5,385 nt of DNA from Acholeplasmataceae bacterium (GCA_012841765.1 DUUA01000208.1:1-5385); one strand, 5' to 3'. Shown: positions 1 to 5,385, counted from the first letter of the stretch. Notes: a model not told the origin generated them from the letters alone. Numbers and translations: made by a program.

Positions 1-633
1 AATAATAATATATATTTGAATGATAAAATGATAAACAATTATTAACAATAAGTAATAAACTAAAATACTATATTTAGTAAAAATTGGATTAAATAAATTT
101 ACAAAAAAAGTCCCTTTTAACAATCTTACAACAAATAATGAACGATCAGAATAATCGATAATAAATGATATTGCAAACATATAAATAACTAACATCCAAG
201 TAATTATCCAAATTTTTAATGCTAGATGTTTTCTAGGATAATATTTCATGAAATATAATCCTAAAACTAAAATAGCACTATGATTTATTAAACCTTGTAC
301 CGTGTTATATAAGCCATTTAAAGTATATATAGTATTGCCTGAAAAAATAAATAGGATTAAATAACTAAAACCTGCAAGAAACCCAAAGAAAACAAAAACA
401 TCTATTAAAGTTTGCTTTTTTGTCAAGATGGCAATTGGTAACATGAAATATGTTATAGTTGAAAATTCTATGGGTATTTTATAAAAATTACCTTGAATTA
501 ATCCATAAATTAATTCAATTCCTTTATTTAAAATAAGAAAAACACTTAAAACTATTAAGCTCTTTTTATTTAAGTGTGGAGTTATTAAAAGGATTAAAAT
601 TAATATAAATATTCCAATTAGTGTATATAACAT
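1..633 (-). CDS. Polytopic membrane protein, YwaF/TMEM164-like (3' end beyond window)
   Basis: The reading frame is open for 211 codons from the ATG at 633-631 to the left edge, so the C-terminus is missing. The start is backed by GAAGAGG at 640-646, six bases upstream. The product is very hydrophobic, with about seven likely membrane segments near residues 1-18, 25-46, 55-70, 77-98, 115-130, 139-161 and 190-211. The segment KIPIEFSTITYFMLPIA (52-68) and the later NHSAILVLGLYF (117-128) resemble the LPLHLC-type motif and conserved His region of YwaF (TIGR02206)/TMEM164 integral membrane proteins, which have about seven membrane segments. That assignment rests on recalled motifs and topology, so it is moderate at best. 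At the place where the LPLHLC motif has Cys, this protein has Ser58, so TMEM164-like acyltransferase chemistry should not be assumed. It is divergent from the hydrolase gene at 787. Membership in an unrelated multi-pass family remains possible. Confidence 0.6.
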   Translation of the reverse strand, partial: MLYTLIGIFILILILLITPHLNKKSLIVLSVFLILNKGIELIYGLIQGNFYKIPIEFSTITYFMLPIAILTKKQTLIDVFVFFGFLAGFSYLILFIFSGNTIYTLNGLYNTVQGLINHSAILVLGLYFMKYYPRKHLALKIWIITWMLVIYMFAISFIIDYSDRSLFVVRLLKGTFFVNLFNPIFTKYSILVYYLLLIIVYHFIIQIYIII

Positions 634-661
634 TACCAACCTCTTCATCCATGATGTATTT

Positions 662-667
662 ATTATA
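662..667 (-). promoter_or_regulatory. Candidate -10 box for the left-edge membrane protein gene
   Basis: The minus strand reads TATAAT at 667-662, about 28 bases upstream of the ATG at 633, giving a predicted leader of roughly 20 bases. No convincing -35 box lies 16-18 bases further upstream, and the region is so AT-rich that chance matches are likely. Support is positional only. Confidence 0.35.
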
Positions 668-690
668 TAATAAACATCGATATTTTTTAG

Positions 691-706
691 AATATATGTA
701 TATATT
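691..706. repeat. Short AT palindrome between divergent genes
   Basis: Two 7-base arms, AATATAT (691-697) and ATATATT (700-706), pair perfectly around a GT centre. The palindrome sits between the divergent membrane-protein and hydrolase genes, upstream of both putative -10 boxes. It could be an operator or UP-like element, but a pure A/T palindrome of this size is expected by chance in sequence of this composition. Confidence 0.25.
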
Positions 707-742
707 AATTTCTTGCAATTACTAAGAGCATAATTATAGATA

Positions 743-751
743 TGTTATAAT
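743..751 (+). promoter_or_regulatory. Extended -10 promoter for the cysteine hydrolase gene
   Basis: TGTTATAAT at 743-751 combines a TG extension with a perfect TATAAT at 746-751. This lies 35 bases before the hydrolase start codon, giving a leader of roughly 30 bases. No good -35 box stands at the usual distance; the nearest good match, TTGCAA at 713-718, is 27 bases away and too far. The extended -10 form commonly compensates for a weak -35. AGAAAGGA at 771-778 is the likely ribosome binding site, eight bases before the ATG. Confidence 0.5.
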
Positions 752-786
752 AAACAAAATAAATAGATTTAGAAAGGATTAATAAA

Positions 787-1308
787 ATGAAAAAAGTATT
801 AATTATTGTTGATTATCAAAATGACTTTGTAGATGGAGCATTAGGTTTTAAAGGTGCCGATAGATTAGATGTTATTATTGAAGATAAAATAAAAGACTAT
901 TTGAAAAATGGCAATGATATTATATATACATTAGATACTCACCATGAAAACTATTTAGAAACTGATGAAGGTAGAAGATTACCAATATTACATTGTATTG
1001 AAGGAACAAAAGGGCACCTTATTTACGGTAATGTAAGTAAATATGTTGATCAAGCAAAGAAAATATTTAAAAAAGCGACTTTTGGGTCACTTGACTTAGG
1101 AAACTTTTTAAAAGAAGAAAAGTATGATGAAATTGAAATTGCAGGTTTAGTTACTAATATGTGTGTAATTTCTAATGCAGTAATTGCTAAGGCGGCTTTA
1201 CCAAATGCAAAAATATTTGTTGATAGTAAAGCAGTAGATAGTTTTGATCGGAAATTACATGATAAAACCTTAGATCTACTAAAAGGTTTACATACAGATA
1301 TTTTATAA
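787..1308 (+). CDS. Isochorismatase-family cysteine hydrolase, nicotinamidase-like
   Basis: This 173-residue cytosolic protein carries the isochorismatase/nicotinamidase fold signatures. The predicted catalytic triad is Asp9 (in VDYQNDF), Lys96 (in KATFGS) and Cys126 (in GLVTNMCV, which also holds the family's cis-peptide region just before the cysteine). Asp50 and His52 in TLDTHH, with His69 in LHCIEG, match the metal-ligand pattern of nicotinamidases, which deamidate nicotinamide to nicotinate for NAD salvage. The length is normal for compact family members and no part appears missing. The ATG at 787 has AGAAAGGA eight bases upstream and an extended -10 promoter, so it is probably monocistronic, ending at the hairpin at 1314-1342. 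The family also includes isochorismatases, ureidoacrylate hydrolases and uncharacterised amidases. The fold and catalytic class are well supported. Nicotinamidase activity is inferred from the metal ligands only, so no gene symbol is assigned. Confidence 0.9.
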   Translation: MKKVLIIVDYQNDFVDGALGFKGADRLDVIIEDKIKDYLKNGNDIIYTLDTHHENYLETDEGRRLPILHCIEGTKGHLIYGNVSKYVDQAKKIFKKATFGSLDLGNFLKEEKYDEIEIAGLVTNMCVISNAVIAKAALPNAKIFVDSKAVDSFDRKLHDKTLDLLKGLHTDIL

Positions 1309-1313
1309 AAATA

Positions 1314-1342
1314 AGGGGTTGTTCAAATTTTGAACAACCCCT
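1314..1342. terminator. Bidirectional intrinsic terminator between convergent genes
   Basis: AGGGGTTGTTCAA (1314-1326) pairs perfectly with TTGAACAACCCCT (1330-1342), giving 13 base pairs around a three-base centre with four consecutive G-C pairs at the base. It begins six bases after the hydrolase stop and ends six bases before the permease stop (1349-1351). Read on the minus strand the stem is followed by TATTTTTATAAAAT, a good U-rich tail, so it is probably the main terminator of the ABC operon. On the plus strand the tail (ATATACTTATAA) is weaker, but the same hairpin is the only candidate for ending the hydrolase transcript. Confidence 0.85.
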
Positions 1343-1348
1343 ATATAC

Positions 1349-2911
1349 TTATAATGGCAAATCTTTACGTTTAAATATTCTTGCTGCTACAATAAATGAT
1401 ATTAAGCCAATTAAGAATAATATAGCAAATTTCCATAAGAAAGTAGCATCACCAGTTAAAATCGCTTGGCTATCAATTAAGGAAATAAGTGATAAATAAT
1501 TAAAGAAATTTAAAACTTCCATCCGCATCATTGATGGCATTGCGTCACTTCCAAAAATACCTAAAATAGTAAATATTAACATTAAAATTGTAACTCCGCC
1601 ACCAAATGCCATTGCTTGATTTGATCGGTTAAAAATAGAAGAAGTTAAGAAGTTAATTCCAGCAAAAGCGAATGAGACTAAAAATGTTGCTAATCCAAAA
1701 ATGATTAATTTAGAATATGTCATATCAGATTGGACCGGTGTTGCGAATTTAAAAATAACTAGAGAAACAATAGTAATAACTAAATACATAAAGAATGATG
1801 AACTAATTAAAAATGCACTTTGGGTATTAGTTACCTCGCTACGTTTAGTTCCAGTAGATAATACATACGCCATTGAACCACTATCAACTTGACCAGCAAT
1901 TAAATTAATACTTGCTAAAATTAAGTAAATAATTGAAATTAACATTCCAACAATTCTATAATACATCGAAACTAACGTACTTGAGTACATGTCTTGATCT
2001 TCCATTTCACTAATCATTGTTGAAAGAGATTCTGGTAGTGAAGTTAATATTGTTTTTGTAATAGTTTCTTTTAAAGACTGTTTGATTAAATAAATATCTA
2101 GTGTTTCACCATGTAATTCAATTTCAAAATCTATTCTTGCTTGATAAGTTAAGATTGCAGAATTAGCGATAATTGATAAACCATTTTCATCAAAACCAAA
2201 ACTATCATATAACTCTCTAGTAATACCAAGATGATTTAGTTCAACTAAAATCATATCAATTGCCGCATCATCAGTAGCAATATCAACTAAGAAGTTAATA
2301 CTTGAATCTTTTGAAATGTTTTCTTTTAAAATTATTCGGTTATTATCAGTAATAATATCATATAAATTTTCTGGTCTTGTCTTATCAGTCCATAGATTCA
2401 AATAATCTTGTACAGTGATATCTGACACTAGGTTAGGTAAATATGTTTCATCTAGTGATAGAGCACCAAAACCATATAAAAATGCACCAAATAATTCTTG
2501 ATACTTTTGGTCGCCTTCGGTAATAGTCTCATCGATTTCATGCATTTTATTTAAGAGATTACTTGAAATTATCCCATATGCATTTAAACTAGCTTGTTCA
2601 AATGTTTCAGCATTAGGTTCTTGATAAGGATTATCTTCAACGATATCTAAATAAGAATCAAGGAATGCTTTATCGAAATCATATAGACTATCTTCTATTA
2701 GAGTATAGTAGTTTAGACTCATATTTTCATATTGTGAGCTTAATTCATCATATACAATCGTTTCAGTGAAAGAAGAAGTTATTTTCCCCATTCCTTCGCC
2801 ACCAATTAAAAACATAATAATAACTAAAACAAAAGTACTCACTAATGTAGTAGTTGTCCATAAGACCCAGTTAGCTTTCCAAGATTGTTTGTATAATGCT
2901 TTACTAAACAT
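1349..2911 (-). CDS. ABC-2 type exporter permease with large extracytoplasmic domain
   Basis: This is the membrane-spanning subunit of the exporter, 520 residues if started at the ATG at 2911. Predicted membrane segments are near residues 16-37, 316-339, 366-388, 401-424, 436-453 and 493-511, the six-helix plan of ABC-2 permeases. A polar, acidic domain of about 275 residues (40-315) separates segments 1 and 2 and should lie outside the membrane. After segment 2, GQVDSGSMAYVLSTGTKRSE (340-359) resembles the cytoplasmic coupling region of ABC-2 permeases that include a long ectodomain. The protein ends in RIFKRKDLPL, a positively charged cytosolic tail. The start is set by AGGAGG six bases before the 2911 ATG. 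An upstream in-frame TTG at 2929 would add six residues (MVRRNC) but lies above that binding site. The gene overlaps the second ATPase by eight bases, implying coupled translation, and is the last gene before the terminator. Substrate is unknown. Confidence 0.88.
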   Translation of the reverse strand: MFSKALYKQSWKANWVLWTTTTLVSTFVLVIIMFLIGGEGMGKITSSFTETIVYDELSSQYENMSLNYYTLIEDSLYDFDKAFLDSYLDIVEDNPYQEPNAETFEQASLNAYGIISSNLLNKMHEIDETITEGDQKYQELFGAFLYGFGALSLDETYLPNLVSDITVQDYLNLWTDKTRPENLYDIITDNNRIILKENISKDSSINFLVDIATDDAAIDMILVELNHLGITRELYDSFGFDENGLSIIANSAILTYQARIDFEIELHGETLDIYLIKQSLKETITKTILTSLPESLSTMISEMEDQDMYSSTLVSMYYRIVGMLISIIYLILASINLIAGQVDSGSMAYVLSTGTKRSEVTNTQSAFLISSSFFMYLVITIVSLVIFKFATPVQSDMTYSKLIIFGLATFLVSFAFAGINFLTSSIFNRSNQAMAFGGGVTILMLIFTILGIFGSDAMPSMMRMEVLNFFNYLSLISLIDSQAILTGDATFLWKFAILFLIGLISFIVAARIFKRKDLPL

Positions 2912-3824
2912 ACAATTCCTCCTCACCAAATTCTTCTTTTGCTATGCGTTTAAAGTGTGATTCTAATGTATATTTTATTTCTGCAATAAATTTAACATTA
3001 AGATCTTTTAAATCAAATAATAATTTATTTAAATCAGATTTCAATACTTCTATTGTTACTTGGAAGTATTGCTCTTGATCACGTAATATATGGTAGTTAT
3101 ATTGTTTAAACTTTAAATAATCATCTTTATTGTTAAATTCTATTTTAAAATCTCTTATATTACGATTTTTAATTTCGTCTACATTAGCAATAGCAATTAA
3201 TTTGCCGTTTAATATAAAAATTACACGGTCACAAGTGCTTTCTAATTCTTCAAAAGACTGTGATGAAATTAAAATTGTTTTTCCGTTTCTATGTTCGTTC
3301 TTAACGACATTAATAAAATTATGGCGCATTAATGGATCAAGACCGGTTGTAGGTTCGTCTAAAATTAATATTTCAGGATCAGCCATTAAAGCAGCAACAA
3401 GTGCTGTTTTTTGTTTCATACCTTTTGACATACGTTTTAAGTTTGCGCTTGGGTCTAGTTGAAGAATTTTTATTAATTCATTGGCCTTATCTAAGTTTTT
3501 TAATTTTAAAAATTCAGCTTGATTTTTTAAGAAAGAAGTACCAGAATGAAGGTCAGGGAAAGATATTTCACCAGGTACATAACCAATATTTTTAATAAAT
3601 TTATCAGAATCTTCCCATGAATCAAGGCCGTTTATTCGTGATGAGCCGCTTGTTGGTTTAATAAAACCAATTAAAGATCTGATAGTAGTACTTTTGCCGC
3701 TACCATTAGTTCCAACAAAACCGATCATTTCACCTTTTTTAATTTTAAATGATAAATCAAAAATACCGTTACCGGATCCAAAGTCTTTGGTTAAGTTCTG
3801 AGCTTCAATAATATATTTATTCAT
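2904..3824 (-). CDS. ABC exporter ATP-binding protein 2 (H-loop His replaced by Gln)
   Basis: This 306-residue cytosolic ATPase would power the permease encoded next to it. Visible motifs are Walker A GTNGSGKST (38-46), a signature-like RMSKGMKQK (131-139), Walker B ILILDEP (152-158) with the catalytic Glu157, and D-loop TGLDP (160-164). The switch position reads LISSQSFEELE, so the usual H-loop His is Gln189 (codon CAG). The Q-loop region reads GYVPGE (81-86), with no Gln where many families have GYxPQ; the other ATPase shares this. Residues of about 225-306 form a C-terminal accessory region ending in a YTLESHF motif typical of drug- and peptide-export ATPases. The ATG at 3824 has GGAGGG eight bases upstream and overlaps the TGA of ATPase 1 as ATGA. 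Its 3' end contains the permease ribosome binding site within the codons for the EEE stretch. Family assignment is firm; ATPase competence and substrate are not known. Confidence 0.92.
   Translation of the reverse strand: MNKYIIEAQNLTKDFGSGNGIFDLSFKIKKGEMIGFVGTNGSGKSTTIRSLIGFIKPTSGSSRINGLDSWEDSDKFIKNIGYVPGEISFPDLHSGTSFLKNQAEFLKLKNLDKANELIKILQLDPSANLKRMSKGMKQKTALVAALMADPEILILDEPTTGLDPLMRHNFINVVKNEHRNGKTILISSQSFEELESTCDRVIFILNGKLIAIANVDEIKNRNIRDFKIEFNNKDDYLKFKQYNYHILRDQEQYFQVTIEVLKSDLNKLLFDLKDLNVKFIAEIKYTLESHFKRIAKEEFGEEELYV
2918..2923 (-). promoter_or_regulatory. Ribosome binding site that fixes the permease start
   Basis: The minus strand reads AGGAGG here, six bases before the ATG at 2911-2909. 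It lies inside the last codons of ATPase 2 and downstream of the in-frame TTG at 2929. The ATG is therefore the preferred permease start, and the longer TTG form with N-terminal MVRRNC is unlikely. Confidence 0.85.
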
Positions 3825-4759
3825 AATTTAATCCCTCCAAAGTCTTTATCTTCTACATAAAATGAAATAAAGTATTCTTCTAAAGTTTGTGGGTTATGAC
3901 TAAATTCTTTTAATCTAAATTTACTTAATTCATCTATTAAATTACTAATATTATTATCATTTACTTGAATTGTAGTTTTTAATAGTTCATGATTATTATC
4001 AATGATTTTAAAAAAGTTTGTTTTTTGATTAATAAAACTTAAAAATTGTTTATTTTTCTCAAATTCTAAAAAGTATATTTTATCTTTACTATGTTTTAGA
4101 TCAGATGTTTTAAATGTAGAAACAATCCTACCGTCTTTAATAATACTTATCCTATCACAAGTTTGTTCTACTTCATTAAATAAATGACTTGATAGAAAAA
4201 TAGTTTTTTTTCTTTTTTTTTCTTTTTTTAAAAAGTTTATAAAAACATCTTGCATAAATGGATCTAAACCACTTGTTGGTTCATCTAAGATTAAAATGCT
4301 AGGATCACCCATAAAAGCAGTAACAATGGATAGTTTTCTTTTACTACCCAATGACATTTGCTTTGTATTCATTTTCAAAGTTGTATGATTTAGTTTGAAG
4401 AGGTCTAACAACATTTTTAAACGTTCGCTGTTATGAATTCCTGATAAGTCTTGAATCATTTTTATAAATTCATAGCCATTTAAACCTTCTGGTAAAGCTA
4501 ACTCGCCAGGAATATAACCAACATCTTTTAATATCATATAATAATTTTCAAAAGTATCCATGCCATTGATTAAGGTATCTCCACTATCAGATTTTGAAAA
4601 TCCCATTAAGTGTCTAACTGTAGTGGACTTACCAGCACCATTAGGTCCAAGAAATCCAAAAACTTCTCCCTTTTCAACTTCAAAAGAAACATCAAACACA
4701 CCACGGTTAAAACCGTAGTCTTTAGTTAAATCATTAACTTCGATAACAATGTTTTTCAT
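3821..4759 (-). CDS. ABC exporter ATP-binding protein 1
   Basis: This is the first gene of the operon, a 312-residue cytosolic ATPase of the ABC-2 exporter type. Motifs in order are Walker A GPNGAGKST (38-46), signature QMSLGSKRK (134-142), Walker B ILILDEP (155-161) with Glu160, D-loop SGLDP (163-167) and H-loop LSSH with His192. All catalytic elements look intact except the Q-loop, which reads GYIPGE (81-86) with Gly where Gln is often found. The C-terminal region after residue 225 is Lys/Asn-rich and ends with a TLEEYF motif typical of this exporter ATPase type. It aligns without gaps to ATPase 2 over residues 1-100, with about 48 identities by hand count. The start at 4759 has GGAGGGAGG five bases upstream. 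The stop TGA overlaps the next start codon. Residues 178-186 are encoded by a long, nearly pure A tract. It is probably controlled by the divergent TetR-type gene. Confidence 0.93.
   Translation of the reverse strand: MKNIVIEVNDLTKDYGFNRGVFDVSFEVEKGEVFGFLGPNGAGKSTTVRHLMGFSKSDSGDTLINGMDTFENYYMILKDVGYIPGELALPEGLNGYEFIKMIQDLSGIHNSERLKMLLDLFKLNHTTLKMNTKQMSLGSKRKLSIVTAFMGDPSILILDEPTSGLDPFMQDVFINFLKKEKKRKKTIFLSSHLFNEVEQTCDRISIIKDGRIVSTFKTSDLKHSKDKIYFLEFEKNKQFLSFINQKTNFFKIIDNNHELLKTTIQVNDNNISNLIDELSKFRLKEFSHNPQTLEEYFISFYVEDKDFGGIKL
4204..4229 (-). repeat. Interrupted poly-A tract inside ATPase 1
   Basis: On the coding strand this reads A7-G-A9-G-A8, encoding the Lys/Arg/Glu patch KKEKKRKK near residues 178-185, between the D-loop and the H-loop. 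Such runs are prone to polymerase and ribosome slippage. A one-base change here would cut the protein before His192. In this window the frame is intact. Confidence 0.85.
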
Positions 4760-4764
4760 GATAG

Positions 4765-4773
4765 CCTCCCTCC
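4765..4773 (-). promoter_or_regulatory. Strong ribosome binding site of ATPase 1
   Basis: The minus strand reads GGAGGGAGG, ending five bases before the ATG at 4759. It is the most extended Shine-Dalgarno match in the window and confirms the operon's first start codon. Confidence 0.85.
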
Positions 4774-4774
4774 A

Positions 4775-4806
4775 TAAACAAGAGTTTAATAATGGACTCG
4801 TGTTTA
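4775..4806. promoter_or_regulatory. Candidate TetR operator (inverted repeat)
   Basis: Arms TAAACAAGAGT (4775-4785) and ACTCGTGTTTA (4796-4806) are inverted repeats matching at 10 of 11 positions, with a 10-base spacer. The mismatch is 4781 against 4800. The element overlaps the -35 box proposed for the tetR-like gene and lies just downstream of the predicted ABC transcription start, so a dimeric regulator bound here could repress both. As RNA, the same dyad could form a hairpin in the ABC leader, but there is no U-tract, so an attenuator is less likely. The operator role is inferred from position and symmetry. Confidence 0.6.
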
Positions 4807-4831
4807 CTATATTACAAATTTATTGTATAAT
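4803..4831 (+). promoter_or_regulatory. Promoter of the TetR-family regulator gene
   Basis: TTTACT (4803-4808) and a perfect TATAAT (4826-4831) are separated by 17 bases, close to the sigma-A consensus. Transcription would start near 4838, leaving a leader of about 68 bases before the ATG at 4906. The -35 box overlaps the right arm of the inverted repeat, which fits autorepression. Confidence 0.6.
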
Positions 4832-4850
4832 AGATTTGAGAAAAGTTCAA
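4822..4850 (-). promoter_or_regulatory. Promoter of the ABC exporter operon
   Basis: On the minus strand TTGAAC (4850-4845) and TACAAT (4827-4822) are 17 bases apart, with 4/6 and 5/6 matches to consensus. The start point would fall near 4815, giving a leader of about 55 bases that contains the inverted repeat. Its -10 box overlaps the -10 box of the opposing tetR promoter (4826-4831), so polymerase could hardly occupy both at once. Confidence 0.55.
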
Positions 4851-4905
4851 CAAAGAAAAGTTAAAATAAATATAAAAATGAACAAAAGCGAGGAATAGTA
4901 CATTT

Positions 4906-5385
4906 ATGAATACAAATAAGGGAAAATATCGTAATTATGAAAAAACAGAAGATTCAATTAAAAGGGCTTTAATTGAATTGTATCGTAAGAAAGGAACAAT
5001 CAATAAAATAACGGTTAAAGAGTTATGTGAAGTCGCAAATATCTCAAGAAGCACATTTTATTTACATTATAATGATTTAATTAGTATTTTCGAAAGTGTT
5101 GGTGAAAAATTTGTTGAGTCACTTAAAACGATGGTTATAGAATTATCTAAAAAAAGACCAACTGATTTTTCTAATTATTTCAAAGAAATATTTAGATTAC
5201 TAGAAGAATCTAGTGAATTAATTAAAATTGGCCTATCTTCAGAATACCCTATGATTTATATAGAAAGGGTTAAAGATCAATTAGAAGAAATTCTTAAAAA
5301 TAGTGAAGCATTAAAGAAAACAAAACTTGGTTTAGAACAAACATTAATAGAAATTAGAATCGTTGTTTCTGGAATGATTGATTTG
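4906..5385 (+). CDS. TetR/AcrR-family transcriptional regulator (3' end beyond window)
   Basis: The frame is open for 160 codons to the right edge; typical family members have about 180-200 residues, so a short C-terminal part is missing. The N-terminal DNA-binding domain is clear: a first helix near residues 13-28, then a helix-turn-helix at about 35-58 with ITVKELCEVANISRSTFYLH followed by YNDL, the classic TetR pattern ending in a F-Y-x-H-Y/F recognition region. The rest, helical and Glu/Lys/Leu-rich, would be the dimerisation and ligand-sensing part, which is too variable to name a ligand. The ATG at 4906 is the first in-frame start; AGCGAGGA at 4887-4894 is its likely ribosome binding site, with a slightly long gap of 11 bases. 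It is divergent from the ABC operon, next to an inverted repeat, so it is most likely the local repressor of the exporter and of itself. Confidence 0.9.
   Translation, partial: MNTNKGKYRNYEKTEDSIKRALIELYRKKGTINKITVKELCEVANISRSTFYLHYNDLISIFESVGEKFVESLKTMVIELSKKRPTDFSNYFKEIFRLLEESSELIKIGLSSEYPMIYIERVKDQLEEILKNSEALKKTKLGLEQTLIEIRIVVSGMIDL

Noticed and set aside
569..652. Alternative start for the left-edge gene at the ATG ending at 650 (MDEEVGN)
   Set aside because: That frame reaches a stop after 28 codons; the ATG at 633 opens the long hydrophobic frame and has a well-spaced ribosome binding site.
1701..1892. Short plus-strand open frame of 63 codons
   Set aside because: It lies antisense within the permease gene, has no ribosome binding site and shows no recognisable motif.
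2766..2960. Short plus-strand open frame of 64 codons across the permease/ATPase 2 junction
   Set aside because: It is antisense to two well-supported overlapping genes and has no independent support.
3130..3595. Two plus-strand open frames (3130-3462 and 3401-3595)
   Set aside because: Both are antisense shadows of the conserved ATPase 2 motifs and have no supporting signals.
3821..3824. TGA read as tryptophan, fusing ATPase 1 to further sequence
   Set aside because: Read-through would add only a few residues before TAA, all tryptophans in the window are TGG, and ATGA is a classic coupled stop/start.
4839..4862. Direct repeat AGAAAAGTT (4839-4847 and 4854-4862) in the tetR leader
   Set aside because: Nine A-rich bases repeated twice is expected by chance here, and the first copy is partly explained by the ABC -35 box.
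4878..4898. Possible six-codon leader peptide (ATG to TAG) ahead of the TetR-type gene
   Set aside because: No ribosome binding site precedes its ATG, and its last codons are the ribosome binding region of the regulator itself.

Overview
This 5.4-kb window is bacterial, very AT-rich and densely coded. Tryptophan is always TGG, and TGA acts as a real stop: it ends the first ABC ATPase inside an ATGA start/stop overlap. Strong AGGAGG-type ribosome binding sites precede most genes. This points to a low-GC Firmicute or a Mollicute using the standard code (Acholeplasma- or Izemoplasma-like), not a Mycoplasma or Spiroplasma with TGA=Trp. The lineage is an inference; no marker gene is present.

Layout. 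(1) Positions 1-633, minus strand: the first 211 codons of a polytopic membrane protein that runs off the left edge, probably of the YwaF/TMEM164 type. (2) Positions 634-786: a short divergent promoter region. (3) Positions 787-1308, plus strand: a complete isochorismatase-family cysteine hydrolase with a nicotinamidase-like metal site. (4) Positions 1314-1342: a strong hairpin between two convergent genes, probably a shared terminator. (5) Positions 1349-4759, minus strand: a tightly overlapping three-gene ABC exporter operon, transcribed ATPase 1 (3821-4759), ATPase 2 (2904-3824), permease (1349-2911). (6) Positions 4760-4905: a compact control region with two face-to-face promoters and an imperfect inverted repeat. 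(7) Positions 4906-5385, plus strand: the first 160 codons of a TetR-family regulator cut by the right edge.

How it fits together. The TetR-type protein probably binds the inverted repeat at 4775-4806, controlling its own gene and the divergent exporter operon. The operon has two different ATPases and one permease. The ATPases align without gaps over their first 100 residues (about 48 identities by hand count), so they look like diverged duplicates. The second has Gln instead of His in its H-loop, which suggests an asymmetric pair with one weakened ATP site. The permease has a predicted extracytoplasmic domain of about 275 residues between its first two membrane segments. The substrate cannot be read from sequence; a TetR-controlled ABC-2 exporter usually handles drugs, peptides or envelope stress, and that is only a family-level guess. 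Nothing ties the hydrolase or the left-edge membrane protein to the exporter.

I see no tRNA, rRNA, CRISPR array, insertion sequence or riboswitch. No gene-free stretch exceeds 300 bases. The exporter/regulator cassette is the most interesting part, but it is a variant of a known type, not a clearly new system.
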